From: JBCBWG01 sp038523925
GTDB taxonomy: Bacteria; Pseudomonadota; Alphaproteobacteria; Rhizobiales; Hyphomicrobiaceae
Assembly: GCA_038523925.1 (NCBI GenBank)
Contig: JBCBIY010000004.1
Coordinates: forward strand, 195,314 to 259,313
DNA length: 64,000 bases
Reading direction: 5' to 3'
The translations under genes were made by a program, and so were the position numbers. Of the stretch, positions 25,325-33,542 are shown one piece after another (the first letter of the stretch is position 1; each line of letters opens with the position of its first letter). Under the pieces are notes generated by a model. It was not told where the DNA came from. It did not search any database and saw only the letters and a list, made by a program, of their open reading frames with translations.

Positions 25325-27124
25325 TCAGCGGGATTGCTTGAGCGTTGCGCGGCGCTTGCCGGCTGTAGGCTGTGCCGGGATCGTTGCGCGCAACAGCTTG
25401 ATCCCACTGGCGTTTTCTGGGACGCCGCGCCTTGAGAGCCCTGCAACAGGGACCTCGCGGTTGGGGTCGGGAAGGGCATCCAGCGGCCGGAAGCGGTAAT
25501 GGCCGGTCATTTTGTCGACGAACAGCGCGTCCTCGAGCTGCACGCCATAGCCCCGATTGTGGATGATGTAAGGTCGGCCGGTCGGCGCAATCCGGTCGGA
25601 GACGATTGCAATGTGCGCGCGCGAGACGCGTGAGAACGGCCGGTAATACGTGACAATGTCGCCGGGCCTGTAGTCTTCCGGATAGGGCGAAATCGGCAGT
25701 TCGGCGCCAGCACGCGCGAACAGCTTGCGCAGCGTGTTCGTGCGCCGATGATCGATGTTGCGGTCGCCGCTGCCAACACGCGCCCTTTGAATGGCGGCCT
25801 GCAGATCGTACCCGAGGCGTCGGTAGGCGCGGATGACGACTTCCGTGCAGGAGCCGAGCATGGGCGGCAGGTCGCCCATCGGAAACGGCATCGACTGATA
25901 CTTCGCCGAGTAGATGACGATCCCGCCCGACTGGTTGAGGGCGGCGCGGGCCACCGCCCGGCCGAACGCATCGCCCTTGAGGCTCGCGTTGGGCGCGGGC
26001 AACGGCATCGGTTTCCGCCAGTTGGCAAAGCGCGGGGGCGCCGTGCAGCGGCCGCGAACAGAAACGGGACCCACGTCCAAGTGCGGCAGCGCGACCTGGA
26101 AATCGGATGATCTGGCGAGCGCGGAGAGCTGCACATCCGCGCCGAGTTCGGTCTCAAGTGAGGGTGGCGGCCGGCCAAACGCGAGGTTGCGCGACGTCAA
26201 AGCCGGGATGGCCGCCGCTGCCGCAAGCGCGGGAGGCTCGGTCGACGCAAGCGTCAACCGGCTCCGCGCCACAATGGTAGATCGGTGGCGGACCTCGGGC
26301 CGGCCTGCAAGTGCAACAGTGGTCGTCGGAATTCGGGGACGGGCGGTTGCGCGCAAGTCGGGCCCGGCGGCCGGCAACGCGTGGTCGACGCCGGCGAGCC
26401 TCAGCCGTGTCATGCCGAGCCGCGGCGGGCGGCCGTCAAGTCCGAATGCGGGCGTCGCGAGTGCGACAGCTACGGCCGCGACAGGCGGCGCATCGCTGAG
26501 CAATGTGATGGGTCCCGGACCGTCGCCCAGCGCCGGTGTCTGCACATCGGGCGCAGCCGCGGCCATCGCGAGAGCCGTCCCCGGTCGAGGTTGGGCGATA
26601 GCGCGCAGGGCAGCCTCGCTCCGCAGCGCCACAATCGCCGTTTGAGCCGGCGGCGGCACAATCTCATCAATGCGTGCAGGCGGTGCCGGGCCGCGCCGCA
26701 AGGCGCTCACCGAGGCAAGCTCAACACGCGCGACAGCAACGGCCGGCGGCCGCGCTCCGATGCGCAGGGTGGTTGCGGTCTGCGGCAGGGCTGCGACGTG
26801 GATTGCAGGTGCCGTGCGCGTCAGCATGAGGCGGCTGCCACCGAGCTCCGGTTCATCCGCGGTGAGCGGCGCCGATTGCGGAAGCCGCAGTTGCAGTTCT
26901 GGCACGCGAAAGGCAGGTGCAGCGCTCGCCACCCGAGGCGTCTGGTCCGTGGTGATCATCGAGACGGACTTTGCGACAAGCAGGACAGCCGTCAGAGCCG
27001 CAGCCGGGGCCGCAAGCAGCGCACCGAGCACAAGGTGGTCGCGCACGCCGGTTCGCTCTGCCGAGACCGGCAGGGACGCGATCTGCGCGGATGCGCAACC
27101 CGACTTCGAACCAACGGAGTGCAA
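25325..27124 (-). CDS. Membrane-anchored DUF1287 protein with long low-complexity spacer
   Basis: A 599-aa protein. A TTG start at 27124 has GAGG 5 nt upstream; GTG 27046 is an alternative. A single TM helix (LVLGALLAAPAAALTAVLLV, about residues 31-50) is followed by about 330 residues rich in Ala, Pro, Arg and Leu with no recognisable domain. The C-terminal DUF1287 domain (about 385-555) carries LGSCTEVVIRAYRRLGYDL, ARVGSGDRNIDHRRTN, AHIAIVSDR and YIIHNRGYGVQLE. It keeps the same Cys, His and Asn as its smaller neighbour, then a basic tail. The spacer could let a membrane-bound hydrolase reach the cell wall. Confidence 0.75.
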   Translation of the reverse strand: MHSVGSKSGCASAQIASLPVSAERTGVRDHLVLGALLAAPAAALTAVLLVAKSVSMITTDQTPRVASAAPAFRVPELQLRLPQSAPLTADEPELGGSRLMLTRTAPAIHVAALPQTATTLRIGARPPAVAVARVELASVSALRRGPAPPARIDEIVPPPAQTAIVALRSEAALRAIAQPRPGTALAMAAAAPDVQTPALGDGPGPITLLSDAPPVAAVAVALATPAFGLDGRPPRLGMTRLRLAGVDHALPAAGPDLRATARPRIPTTTVALAGRPEVRHRSTIVARSRLTLASTEPPALAAAAAIPALTSRNLAFGRPPPSLETELGADVQLSALARSSDFQVALPHLDVGPVSVRGRCTAPPRFANWRKPMPLPAPNASLKGDAFGRAVARAALNQSGGIVIYSAKYQSMPFPMGDLPPMLGSCTEVVIRAYRRLGYDLQAAIQRARVGSGDRNIDHRRTNTLRKLFARAGAELPISPYPEDYRPGDIVTYYRPFSRVSRAHIAIVSDRIAPTGRPYIIHNRGYGVQLEDALFVDKMTGHYRFRPLDALPDPNREVPVAGLSRRGVPENASGIKLLRATIPAQPTAGKRRATLKQSR

Positions 27125-27207
27125 CCAGACCTCAGCACACGTTCGACGCCGCGCCCGTGGGTGGGCGCGCGCGTGACCAGGACGCCCGCACGCCCAGCCC
27201 GCGGCGC

Positions 27208-28068
27208 TTATAGACCGATCAGGTCGCGGACGTCCTCAACCGAAAGACCCTCGGCGCGCAATTCTGACAGAGATGTGTCCTGAGCAGTTTTGGAGAGCTT
27301 CCGGCCAGCCAAATCGCGGATCAGAGTGTGATGATGGTAAACGGGCGTCGGGAGACAGAGCAGCGCCTGCAGCAGCCGGTGAAGGTCGGTGGCAGGTTCA
27401 AGATCCTGCCCGCGCGTGATGTGTGTGATGCCCTGGTGCGCATCATCGATGGTCGCTGCGAGATGATAGCTGGCCGGCACGTCTTTGCGCATGATCACCG
27501 GATCGCCCCACTGCGCCGGATCCGCAATCCGCATCGAGATACCGCCGCCGCCATCCCAGACTGGAATTGCAAGGTCGCTCTCCGCGGCCGCGATCGCCGC
27601 GCGCATGTCGAGCCGCCAGGCAATGTCAGGATCATCAGCGGTGCACGCGCGCAAAAATCCGCGCCCGCTCATCTTGCAGATCGGCGCATACAGCGGTGCA
27701 CCATCCGGATCGCGCGGTGCGTCTGCGCTCGCGGCGGCTGCGCGGTCGGCGCGCGTGGCGGCGCAGGGGTAGAGCAGTCCACGCTCCCGCAGGCGATCGG
27801 CAGCTGCGCGATAGGCCTCGAAGCGCGTCGATTGAAATAGAACCGGTCCAGGCCAGGTCATCCCGAGCCACGCGAGATCCTCGAATATCGCATCCACATA
27901 CGCCGGCCGGCTGCGGGCGAGATCAATGTCTTCGATGCGCAGTAGGAAGGTCCCGCCATGGTTGCGCGCAAGCTGGTGCGTGGTGAGCGCGGAGAACGCA
28001 TGGCCAAGGTGCAGCCTGCCGTTCGGGCTCGGCGCAAAACGGAAAACGGATTGCGGGTTGGCGGTCAC
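27208..28068 (-). CDS. gluQ: Glutamyl-Q tRNA(Asp) synthetase
   Basis: A 286-aa truncated GluRS paralogue that transfers glutamate to queuosine 34 of tRNA-Asp. It starts at a GTG. The class I HIGH motif is RLHLGHAFS and the KMSKS loop GRKLSKTAQD; LLRIEDIDLARSRP and IDDAHQGITHITRGQDL are typical. It lacks the anticodon-binding domain, as the family does. The zinc site is altered: the usual CxC near YPC is YPCAATRAD, so one cysteine is Ala, while a later Tyr and Cys (PLYAPICKM) remain. It is divergent from the glycosylase gene. Confidence 0.92.
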   Translation of the reverse strand: MTANPQSVFRFAPSPNGRLHLGHAFSALTTHQLARNHGGTFLLRIEDIDLARSRPAYVDAIFEDLAWLGMTWPGPVLFQSTRFEAYRAAADRLRERGLLYPCAATRADRAAAASADAPRDPDGAPLYAPICKMSGRGFLRACTADDPDIAWRLDMRAAIAAAESDLAIPVWDGGGGISMRIADPAQWGDPVIMRKDVPASYHLAATIDDAHQGITHITRGQDLEPATDLHRLLQALLCLPTPVYHHHTLIRDLAGRKLSKTAQDTSLSELRAEGLSVEDVRDLIGL

Positions 28069-28109
28069 GATGCAGCATGCCTACCATGGCAGCAGGGAGT
28101 GCTGCAGCT

Positions 28110-28787
28110 ATGGCGACGAAGACGGCGCGGACCAAGGTTCCAGGTCAGATCACGTGTGAAGCTGACATCGCGAGCGGCATGCGGGCGCTGCGCCGCGCCT
28201 GCCGGTTCGCGCGGCAGATGCATGACGTTGCGGGCACGCCGCCGGTGCGCGTCAACCAGCCCGGGTTTGAAGGCCTCGCGCGCATCATCGTCGGCCAGCA
28301 GTTGTCGGTCGCGAGCGCTGGCGCGATTTGGGCCCGGTGTCAGGAGCGGCTTCAACCGTTTACGCCGGACCGGATCGTTCGCGCCCGCGAGACAACAATG
28401 CGCGCTGCGGGCCTCTCAGCCGGCAAGGTCCGGACGTTGAAGGCGGCTGCGAAAGCAGCCCGCACCGGTGATCTCATCCTCGAGCCGACAGCGGACGCGC
28501 GCGATGATGAGATCGTGGACTCGCTCGTTGCGGTGACCGGCATTGGCCCCTGGACGGCGGACATCTATCTGATGTTCGCACTCGGTCGGCCGGATGCGTT
28601 TGCGCCCGGCGACCTCGCGCTACAGATCGGCGCTCAATACGGTTTCGCGCTCGATGAACGGCCGAGCCCCGAAGAACTCATCGAAATTGTTGAGGGCTGG
28701 CGGCCTTGGCGTGGCGTCGGTGCACGTCTGCTGTGGCACTACTACGCCGCGGTGAAGCAGCAGAAGACCGAGGTCATCCCCGTCTGA
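28110..28787 (+). CDS. DNA-3-methyladenine glycosylase II family (AlkA-like, HhH-GPD)
   Basis: A 225-aa base-excision-repair glycosylase. The HhH-GPD core is LVAVTGIGPWTADIYLMFAL, followed by GRPDAFAPGDLALQIGAQYG, where the Asp in PGD is the catalytic residue equivalent to AlkA Asp238. The region FEGLARIIVGQQLSVASAGA is the usual domain entry. It lacks the N-terminal TBP-like domain of E. coli AlkA, as in the short bacterial form. ATG 28110 was chosen over 28077 because GGGAG precedes it, though 10 nt away. It would remove alkylated purines; an AlkB gene lies elsewhere in the window. Confidence 0.88.
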   Translation: MATKTARTKVPGQITCEADIASGMRALRRACRFARQMHDVAGTPPVRVNQPGFEGLARIIVGQQLSVASAGAIWARCQERLQPFTPDRIVRARETTMRAAGLSAGKVRTLKAAAKAARTGDLILEPTADARDDEIVDSLVAVTGIGPWTADIYLMFALGRPDAFAPGDLALQIGAQYGFALDERPSPEELIEIVEGWRPWRGVGARLLWHYYAAVKQQKTEVIPV

Positions 28788-28999
28788 CGGGGGCTCCGCG
28801 CGAACAGGGCTCGCAATAAGCATATCGCGGCGATTGGCCGGTCCACTGTAGACTTGCAGGTCTGCTTCACAGAGCTGACATGCAAGTCTATTATCCGACA
28901 CGCGAGTGCGACGTGCGTAGCTCGAACCGTGTTGAGCTGTCCGGACCGCATTGCGAGCCGGCGCGTTATTGCAACAGGTTGGGTTCAGGAAGCACTGAC

Positions 29000-29560
29000 G
29001 TGACAACACCGAAAGCCCTGCCGGACCACGCGCCGGCGCTGGTCCTCAACGCGGACTTCCGTCCGCTTAGTTACTATCCGCTGTCGCTTTGGAGTTGGCA
29101 GGATACGGTCAAGGCCGTGTTCCTCGACCGGGTCAACATCGTCTCCGAATACGATTTCGCCGTCTCGAGCCCATCATTCGAGATGAAGCTGCCGTCGGTG
29201 GTCTCGCTCAAGACGTACGTGAAGCCGGCGCTCTACCCCGCGTTCACACGGTTCAACGTGTTCTTGCGCGACCGCTTCTCGTGTCAGTACTGCGGCGTCA
29301 GCGATGACCTGACGTTTGATCATCTGATCCCGCGGTCGAAAGGCGGGCAGACGAAGTGGGACAACGTCGTCACGGCGTGCTCGTCCTGCAATCTGCGCAA
29401 GGCAAACCACATGCCGGCCAAGGTCGGCATGTTTCCGAGCCAGCAGCCCTACCGCCCGACGGTCTTCGAACTGCACCGTAACGGACGCGCGTTCCCGCCA
29501 AACTATCTGCACGATAGCTGGCTCGACTATCTCTACTGGGACAGCGAACTCGAGCCGTGA
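29000..29560 (+). CDS. HNH endonuclease domain protein
   Basis: A 186-aa protein with an intact HNH/treble-clef site: FSCQYCGVSDDLTFDHLIPR, then SKGGQTKWDNVVTAC and SSCNLRKANH. Two CxxC pairs bind zinc, and His (DHLIPR) and Asn form the catalytic part. The N-terminal part LVLNADFRPLSYYPLSLWSW is typical of the conserved alphaproteobacterial HNH group. GTG 29000 was chosen because AGGAAG lies upstream and the domain begins soon after; the frame extends to 28880 without support. This group is near-universal in relatives and is not tied to mobile elements, but its cellular role is unknown. Confidence 0.88.
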   Translation: MTTPKALPDHAPALVLNADFRPLSYYPLSLWSWQDTVKAVFLDRVNIVSEYDFAVSSPSFEMKLPSVVSLKTYVKPALYPAFTRFNVFLRDRFSCQYCGVSDDLTFDHLIPRSKGGQTKWDNVVTACSSCNLRKANHMPAKVGMFPSQQPYRPTVFELHRNGRAFPPNYLHDSWLDYLYWDSELEP

Positions 29561-29603
29561 TTTGGGTTGGAGCTTGTGCTCCGTTGCCGGCGCTACGACG
29601 ACT

Positions 29604-30392
29604 CTAAATATGCTGGCCGCCGTTGATCGGGATCTCTGTCCCGTTGACGTAGGATGCGGCGCGCGAGCAGAGAAACAGGACAACCTCTGCGACTTCCTCC
29701 GGGCTGCCGAGGCGGCGCAGCGGAACTTGCTCTTCGACGACGCGTGCGGTTCCGGGCGACAGGATTGCGGTGTCAATCTCGCCCGGTGCCACCGCGTTGA
29801 CGCGTACGCCCCGCGCACCAAGGTCGTATGCGAGTTCACGCGTGAGCGTCGATAGTGCCGACTTTGATGCCGCGTAGGCTGCGCCAGCAAACGGGTGGAC
29901 GAGCGTTCCTGCAATGGACGTGACGTTGACGACGGCGCCCTTTGCGCGTTCGAGCTGTGGCAGTAGCTCGCGTGTCAGCGTCAGCGGCGCCACCAAATTC
30001 ACTGCGAGCACATGGTTGAGCACGCCTGGCGTTGTCAGCGTCGCGCCGAGCCGGCCGCCATCTTCGGTCTTCGGCGAGATGCCGGCATTGTTGACGAGGG
30101 CGTCCAGCCCGCGCGGCCCAAGCCGGTCGTGGAGCTGGCTGACACCGGACGCAATGGCCGTCGGGTCCGAGAGGTCGACCTCGATGTGGCTGATGATGCC
30201 CTCGGCCCAGGGACACGCCGTCGAAAACGGCGTCCGGGCGAGCGTGTAGACTTCCCAGCCGGCGTTATGGAAGGCGCGGACAACGGCATGTCCGATTCCG
30301 CGGCTCGCGCCGGTGACAGCCACGACGGGCTTTGCCGTCGTCGACTCCGTATGCGCAACCGGACACGTGCCGGTCGTGGAGCGCTCAGTCAT
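29604..30392 (-). CDS. SDR family NAD(P)-dependent oxidoreductase
   Basis: A 262-aa short-chain dehydrogenase. The cofactor motif is VTGASRGIGHAVV, followed by LVNNAGISP, the catalytic Ser in VVNVTSIAG, YAASKSAL (Tyr-x3-Lys) and the C-terminal SYVNGTEIPINGGQHI. It resembles 3-oxoacyl-ACP reductase FabG-type enzymes. A non-SDR N-terminal leader (MTERSTTGTCPVAHTES) precedes the Rossmann fold. CAGGAGG lies 5 nt before ATG 30392, which fixes the start. It is 34 bp downstream of trmD and probably co-transcribed. The substrate is unknown. Confidence 0.87.
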   Translation of the reverse strand: MTERSTTGTCPVAHTESTTAKPVVAVTGASRGIGHAVVRAFHNAGWEVYTLARTPFSTACPWAEGIISHIEVDLSDPTAIASGVSQLHDRLGPRGLDALVNNAGISPKTEDGGRLGATLTTPGVLNHVLAVNLVAPLTLTRELLPQLERAKGAVVNVTSIAGTLVHPFAGAAYAASKSALSTLTRELAYDLGARGVRVNAVAPGEIDTAILSPGTARVVEEQVPLRRLGSPEEVAEVVLFLCSRAASYVNGTEIPINGGQHI

Positions 30393-30426
30393 CGCAGCCT
30401 CCTGGCCTTGCGCGGCATTGTTGACT

Positions 30427-31176
30427 TCAATGGTCGTCTTTATCTGAGCGCGCAAGTCTCGCAATGAGGTCAGGTCGGCGGGCTTCCGTCAAACGCCGCG
30501 CCTCAGTGCGCCGCCAGCGGGCGATCAGGTCATGGTTGCCGCTAAGGAGCACATCCGGAATGGCGCGGCCTTCCCAGTCACGTGGGCGGGTGTACTGCGG
30601 ATACTCCAAAAGCCCGTCTGAGAAGCTTTCGTCCTGAGTTGACGCCTCCGCACCGAGGACGCCAGGCAGCAGGCGAACGGCAGCATCGATCATCGCCATG
30701 GCGGCCAATTCGCCGCCGGTCATGACGAAGTCGCCAAGCGAGACCTCGCGCAGATTGCGGCCCGCGATGACACGGTCATCAAGGCCTTCAAAGCGGCCGG
30801 CAAGAAAGATGACGCCGGGACCGACGGAGAGCTCGCGCGCGAGGCCCTGGGTGAAGGGCTCTCCGCGCGGCGATGGATAGATAAGCGGGATTTCGCTCGC
30901 GTCGGCGCCCGCGCGCGCGACGGCCGCGTCGATCACTGCGGCGGCAACGTCGCAACGCATCACCATGCCCGGCCCGCCGCCAGCCGGCGTGTCGTCGACG
31001 CTTCTATGTCGGCCGATCCCATGCTCGCGGATGTCGCGCACATCGAGCGACCAGACACCGTTGGCGCGCGCCTGCCCGACCAGCGAGTGGCCGAGCGGGC
31101 CCGGAAACATATCCGGCAGGAGCGTAAGGACGGTTGCGCGCCACGGTTTATCTTGCTTGATCTCAGTCAGGCTCAC
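30427..31176 (-). CDS. trmD: tRNA (guanine-N1)-methyltransferase
   Basis: A 249-aa SPOUT methyltransferase that makes m1G37 and prevents frameshifting. Signatures are TVLTLLPDMFPGPLGHSLVG, RSVDDTPAGGGPGMVMRCD, FLAGRFEGLDDRV and DFVMTGGELAAMAMIDA in the AdoMet knot. It overlaps the DUF1330 gene by 4 bp and precedes the SDR. It is separated by about 10 kb from rimM-rpsP-ffh, with which it usually forms one operon; rplS is not in the window. Confidence 0.97.
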   Translation of the reverse strand: MSLTEIKQDKPWRATVLTLLPDMFPGPLGHSLVGQARANGVWSLDVRDIREHGIGRHRSVDDTPAGGGPGMVMRCDVAAAVIDAAVARAGADASEIPLIYPSPRGEPFTQGLARELSVGPGVIFLAGRFEGLDDRVIAGRNLREVSLGDFVMTGGELAAMAMIDAAVRLLPGVLGAEASTQDESFSDGLLEYPQYTRPRDWEGRAIPDVLLSGNHDLIARWRRTEARRLTEARRPDLIARLARSDKDDH

Positions 31177-31460
31177 GCGCCCTCAACGACCACGATATCG
31201 ATGACGCCGGCACCAATGCGCTTCAGCCGGGCTGCATTGTATTCCTGGCTGTGCGCGTAGGCGCGGGCATCGTCGAAGCTTGCGAACTCGATGACAACGT
31301 TGCGCGCGCGGCCTTCGCCTTCAGCAACCTCACACCGGCCGCCGCGCACGATTGGCGTGCCGCCGTAGGTCTTCATCGCGCCGCTTGCCATCTCGGCATA
31401 CTCGGCCCACTTCTGCTGGTCGGTCACCATCGCCCGCGCGATCACATAACCTTTTGCCAT
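31173..31460 (-). CDS. DUF1330 domain protein
   Basis: A 95-aa protein of the DUF1330 dimeric alpha/beta-barrel group: KGYVIARAMVTDQQKWAEYA near the start, then GGRCEVAEGEGRARNVVIEF and YAHSQEYNAARLKRI. No enzymatic activity is established for the family. It overlaps trmD by 4 bp and should be translated with it. It is divergent from the membrane-protein gene at 31550. Confidence 0.9.
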   Translation of the reverse strand: MAKGYVIARAMVTDQQKWAEYAEMASGAMKTYGGTPIVRGGRCEVAEGEGRARNVVIEFASFDDARAYAHSQEYNAARLKRIGAGVIDIVVVEGA

Positions 31461-31549
31461 GTCTCGTCTCTCTCCCTGCTATGTTCCGTTTGCGGCCGAT
31501 CCGTCGGCCTTACGCGCGACTGTCCGATGGGGTGGCGGGACGATCAAGC

Positions 31550-32125
31550 ATGAATACGCCAACGCACCTGCTCGTGGCCGCAGCCGCGCTTGCGAAACGC
31601 GACGCACCGGTCCGCAACACCGCTGTCGTCGTCGCAGCCGTCCTGCCGGACCTTTCGATCTTCGTTCTCTACTTCTGGGCGCGGATTGTCGAACGCCTGC
31701 CGTCGCGTGAGATCTGGCGGAACGTCTACTGGCAGGAGCCATGGCAGACGCTCAGTGCCATCTCGAACTCGATCCCGCTGTGGTTGCTCGTGTGTGTCGC
31801 GGGGCTGCTGCTTCGCCGGCCGGTTGTCGCCGTCGTTGGTGGCGCGGCGCTGTTACACGTCCTGCTTGATCTGCCGGTCCACGCCAGTGACGCTCACGTC
31901 CACTTCTGGCCGTTCACCGATTGGCGGTTTCATTCGCCGCTCTCGTATTGGGACCGGAGCCACTTCGGCAATTGGGTCAGCCTCGCCGAGGCTGTGGGCG
32001 GCATCGCGCTGACCGTCATACTCGCCAGACGGTTTCAGTCGCTATGGGTCCGTGCGGGGCTCGTCCTCGCGTGCAGTGCCTACGTGCTGGTGCCGGCCTA
32101 TTTTGTCTATTCGCTCGGCGGGTGA
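31550..32125 (+). CDS. Putative inner-membrane protein (YdjM-like metal-dependent hydrolase type)
   Basis: A 191-aa protein with about four TM helices. The beginning NTPTHLLVAAAALAKRD and VVVAAVLPDLSIFVLYFWAR resembles the YdjM/LexA-binding inner-membrane hydrolase family (His near the N-terminus, then LPDL). HVLLDLPVHASDAHVHFWPF has a cluster of His and Asp that could bind metal. The start at 31550 was chosen as the first ATG next to this pattern. The same family occurs widely in alphaproteobacteria under uninformative names. It converges on the 57-aa gene, with a shared hairpin between. Confidence 0.7.
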   Translation: MNTPTHLLVAAAALAKRDAPVRNTAVVVAAVLPDLSIFVLYFWARIVERLPSREIWRNVYWQEPWQTLSAISNSIPLWLLVCVAGLLLRRPVVAVVGGAALLHVLLDLPVHASDAHVHFWPFTDWRFHSPLSYWDRSHFGNWVSLAEAVGGIALTVILARRFQSLWVRAGLVLACSAYVLVPAYFVYSLGG

Positions 32126-32144
32126 TGCCGAGTAGCAGACAAGC

Positions 32145-32172
32145 AAAAGGGCTGAACCGGTTGGTTCAGCCC
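32145..32172 (-). terminator. Terminator of the 57-aa gene, between convergent genes
   Basis: A perfect 10-bp stem GGGCTGAACC / GGTTCAGCCC with a GGTT loop (32149-32172) is followed on the minus strand by TTTTGC. Plus-strand transcripts of the membrane-protein gene would also pass it, but without a T run. Confidence 0.8.
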
Positions 32173-32217
32173 TGCTCATGATGTTCTGCAACCAGCCGCC
32201 GCGTGAGCGCTGAGCCG

Positions 32218-32391
32218 TTAGGCGGCTTTCGCGGGTGCCTTGATGGCAGCAGGCGCTTTCCGGCCCTGAAACAAAGCCCGTACGGCTTCGTGGAAGGCCT
32301 TTGACCGCTCAACCCGGCCGCGCTGCACGTACATGTCGATCTCTGCCTGGGAGGAGATGATCGGCTTGCGCTGGTTTTTGATCTTGCTCAT
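32218..32391 (-). CDS. 57-aa basic small protein, RSP_7527-like
   Basis: A short reading frame with GGAG nine nt before the ATG and its own terminator (32145-32172). The product starts MSKIKNQRKP, has an amphipathic centre QAEIDMYVQRGRVERSKAF, then HEAVRALFQGRK and an Ala/Lys tail. The E-I-x-x-Y-x-x-x-x-R-x-x-R-(A/S) arrangement resembles the small alphaproteobacterial RSP_7527 family as I recall it. Function is unknown. The clean Shine-Dalgarno, terminator and composition make this a real gene rather than chance. Confidence 0.75.
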   Translation of the reverse strand: MSKIKNQRKPIISSQAEIDMYVQRGRVERSKAFHEAVRALFQGRKAPAAIKAPAKAA

Positions 32392-32492
32392 GATCAAATT
32401 CTCCTAATGTGTTTGTTTCGTTGACCAGAAGATACGCATCGCGGTATGGCGCTTCAAACGATCATTTCTCAGGGTTTGGATTAGATAATCTC

Positions 32493-33542
32493 ATGTCGAG
32501 TCAGCCGCTCCCGCCGCTCAATGCGCTCCGCGCCTTTGAGGCAACCGCCCGCAACGCAAGCTTCGCCCGCGCGGCGGAGGAGCTGCACGTGACGCCGGCC
32601 GCGCTGTCGCACCAGATCAAAGGGCTCGAGGAGTTTCTCGGGCTGAAGCTGTTCCTGCGGAAGCCACGGTCGATCGAGCTAACGGATGCTGGCCGTACGC
32701 TTTATCCGGGAACGCACGCGGGCTTTGGTCAGCTTCGCCAGGCGGTCCAGGCACTCGATCGCGTGCGCAATGAAAACGTGCTCGTCATCTCATCGCCACC
32801 GGGCTTCACTGCGAAGTGGATCGCGCCGCGTCTGCATCGCTTTCTGACTGACTACCCCGACATCGACGCGCGCATCTCGTCGACCCAGGCGTTTGTCGAC
32901 TTCAACACCGATGGCGTCGACGTTGCGATCCGCAATGCCGCAAAGACGAGCCATGTGCCGGGTGTGTTCACGGAGAAGCTCGTCGACATCTGGACGCTCG
33001 TCGTCATGAGCCCAGCGCTCATCGAAGAGGTCGGCGGCGTGCGTGAGCCATCGGACCTTTTGAAGACGACGTTGATCTCAGACGAGTCCGTGCTCAATCT
33101 GCCGGGTGTGCCCTACTGGAAGGAATGGTTTGCCGAGAACGGCCTGCCCGATGTCGACCTTTCGCGCGGGCTCCGGTTCAACAGCGCCGATCATGCGCTT
33201 GAAGCCGCACTCGAAGGGGCCGGCGCGCTGCTTTGCTATCGCACGCTGGCCTACGATGACCTGCGCACCGGCCGCCTCGTTGCACCGTTCGACTTCCAGG
33301 TGGAGGCCGGCCGCGCATTCTACTTTGCGTGTCCGGAGGGCGAGGAAGAGCGCCCGAACGTCCGCGCGTTTCGCGACTGGGTGCGTGACGAGTTCAAGCA
33401 TATGGAAGTCGACTGCGAGCGGGTCGCGAAGCCCGGCTACGCGCCGACTGTCGGCCGCGGCGCATTCGCGGCGCCGGCCAAGCCGGTCAAAGTCAAGCGG
33501 CCGGCGAAAGCGTCTCGGAAAGCGAAAGCACCAACCGATTGA
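32493..33542 (+). CDS. LysR-family regulator, GcvA type
   Basis: A 349-aa transcription factor. The N-terminal helix-turn-helix is LPPLNALRAFEATARNASFA, continuing RAAEELHVTPAALSHQIKGL, which is the GcvA-like subgroup. The substrate-binding domain spans about residues 90-300. A basic 30-aa tail (KPVKVKRPAKASRKAKAP) is unusual for LysR proteins. The start at 32493 (MSSQPLPPLNALRAFE) is family-typical; a GATTA-GA-TAATC dyad directly upstream may be an autoregulatory site. Its last 50 bp overlap the 3' end of hemW on the other strand. The target is unknown. Confidence 0.88.
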   Translation: MSSQPLPPLNALRAFEATARNASFARAAEELHVTPAALSHQIKGLEEFLGLKLFLRKPRSIELTDAGRTLYPGTHAGFGQLRQAVQALDRVRNENVLVISSPPGFTAKWIAPRLHRFLTDYPDIDARISSTQAFVDFNTDGVDVAIRNAAKTSHVPGVFTEKLVDIWTLVVMSPALIEEVGGVREPSDLLKTTLISDESVLNLPGVPYWKEWFAENGLPDVDLSRGLRFNSADHALEAALEGAGALLCYRTLAYDDLRTGRLVAPFDFQVEAGRAFYFACPEGEEERPNVRAFRDWVRDEFKHMEVDCERVAKPGYAPTVGRGAFAAPAKPVKVKRPAKASRKAKAPTD

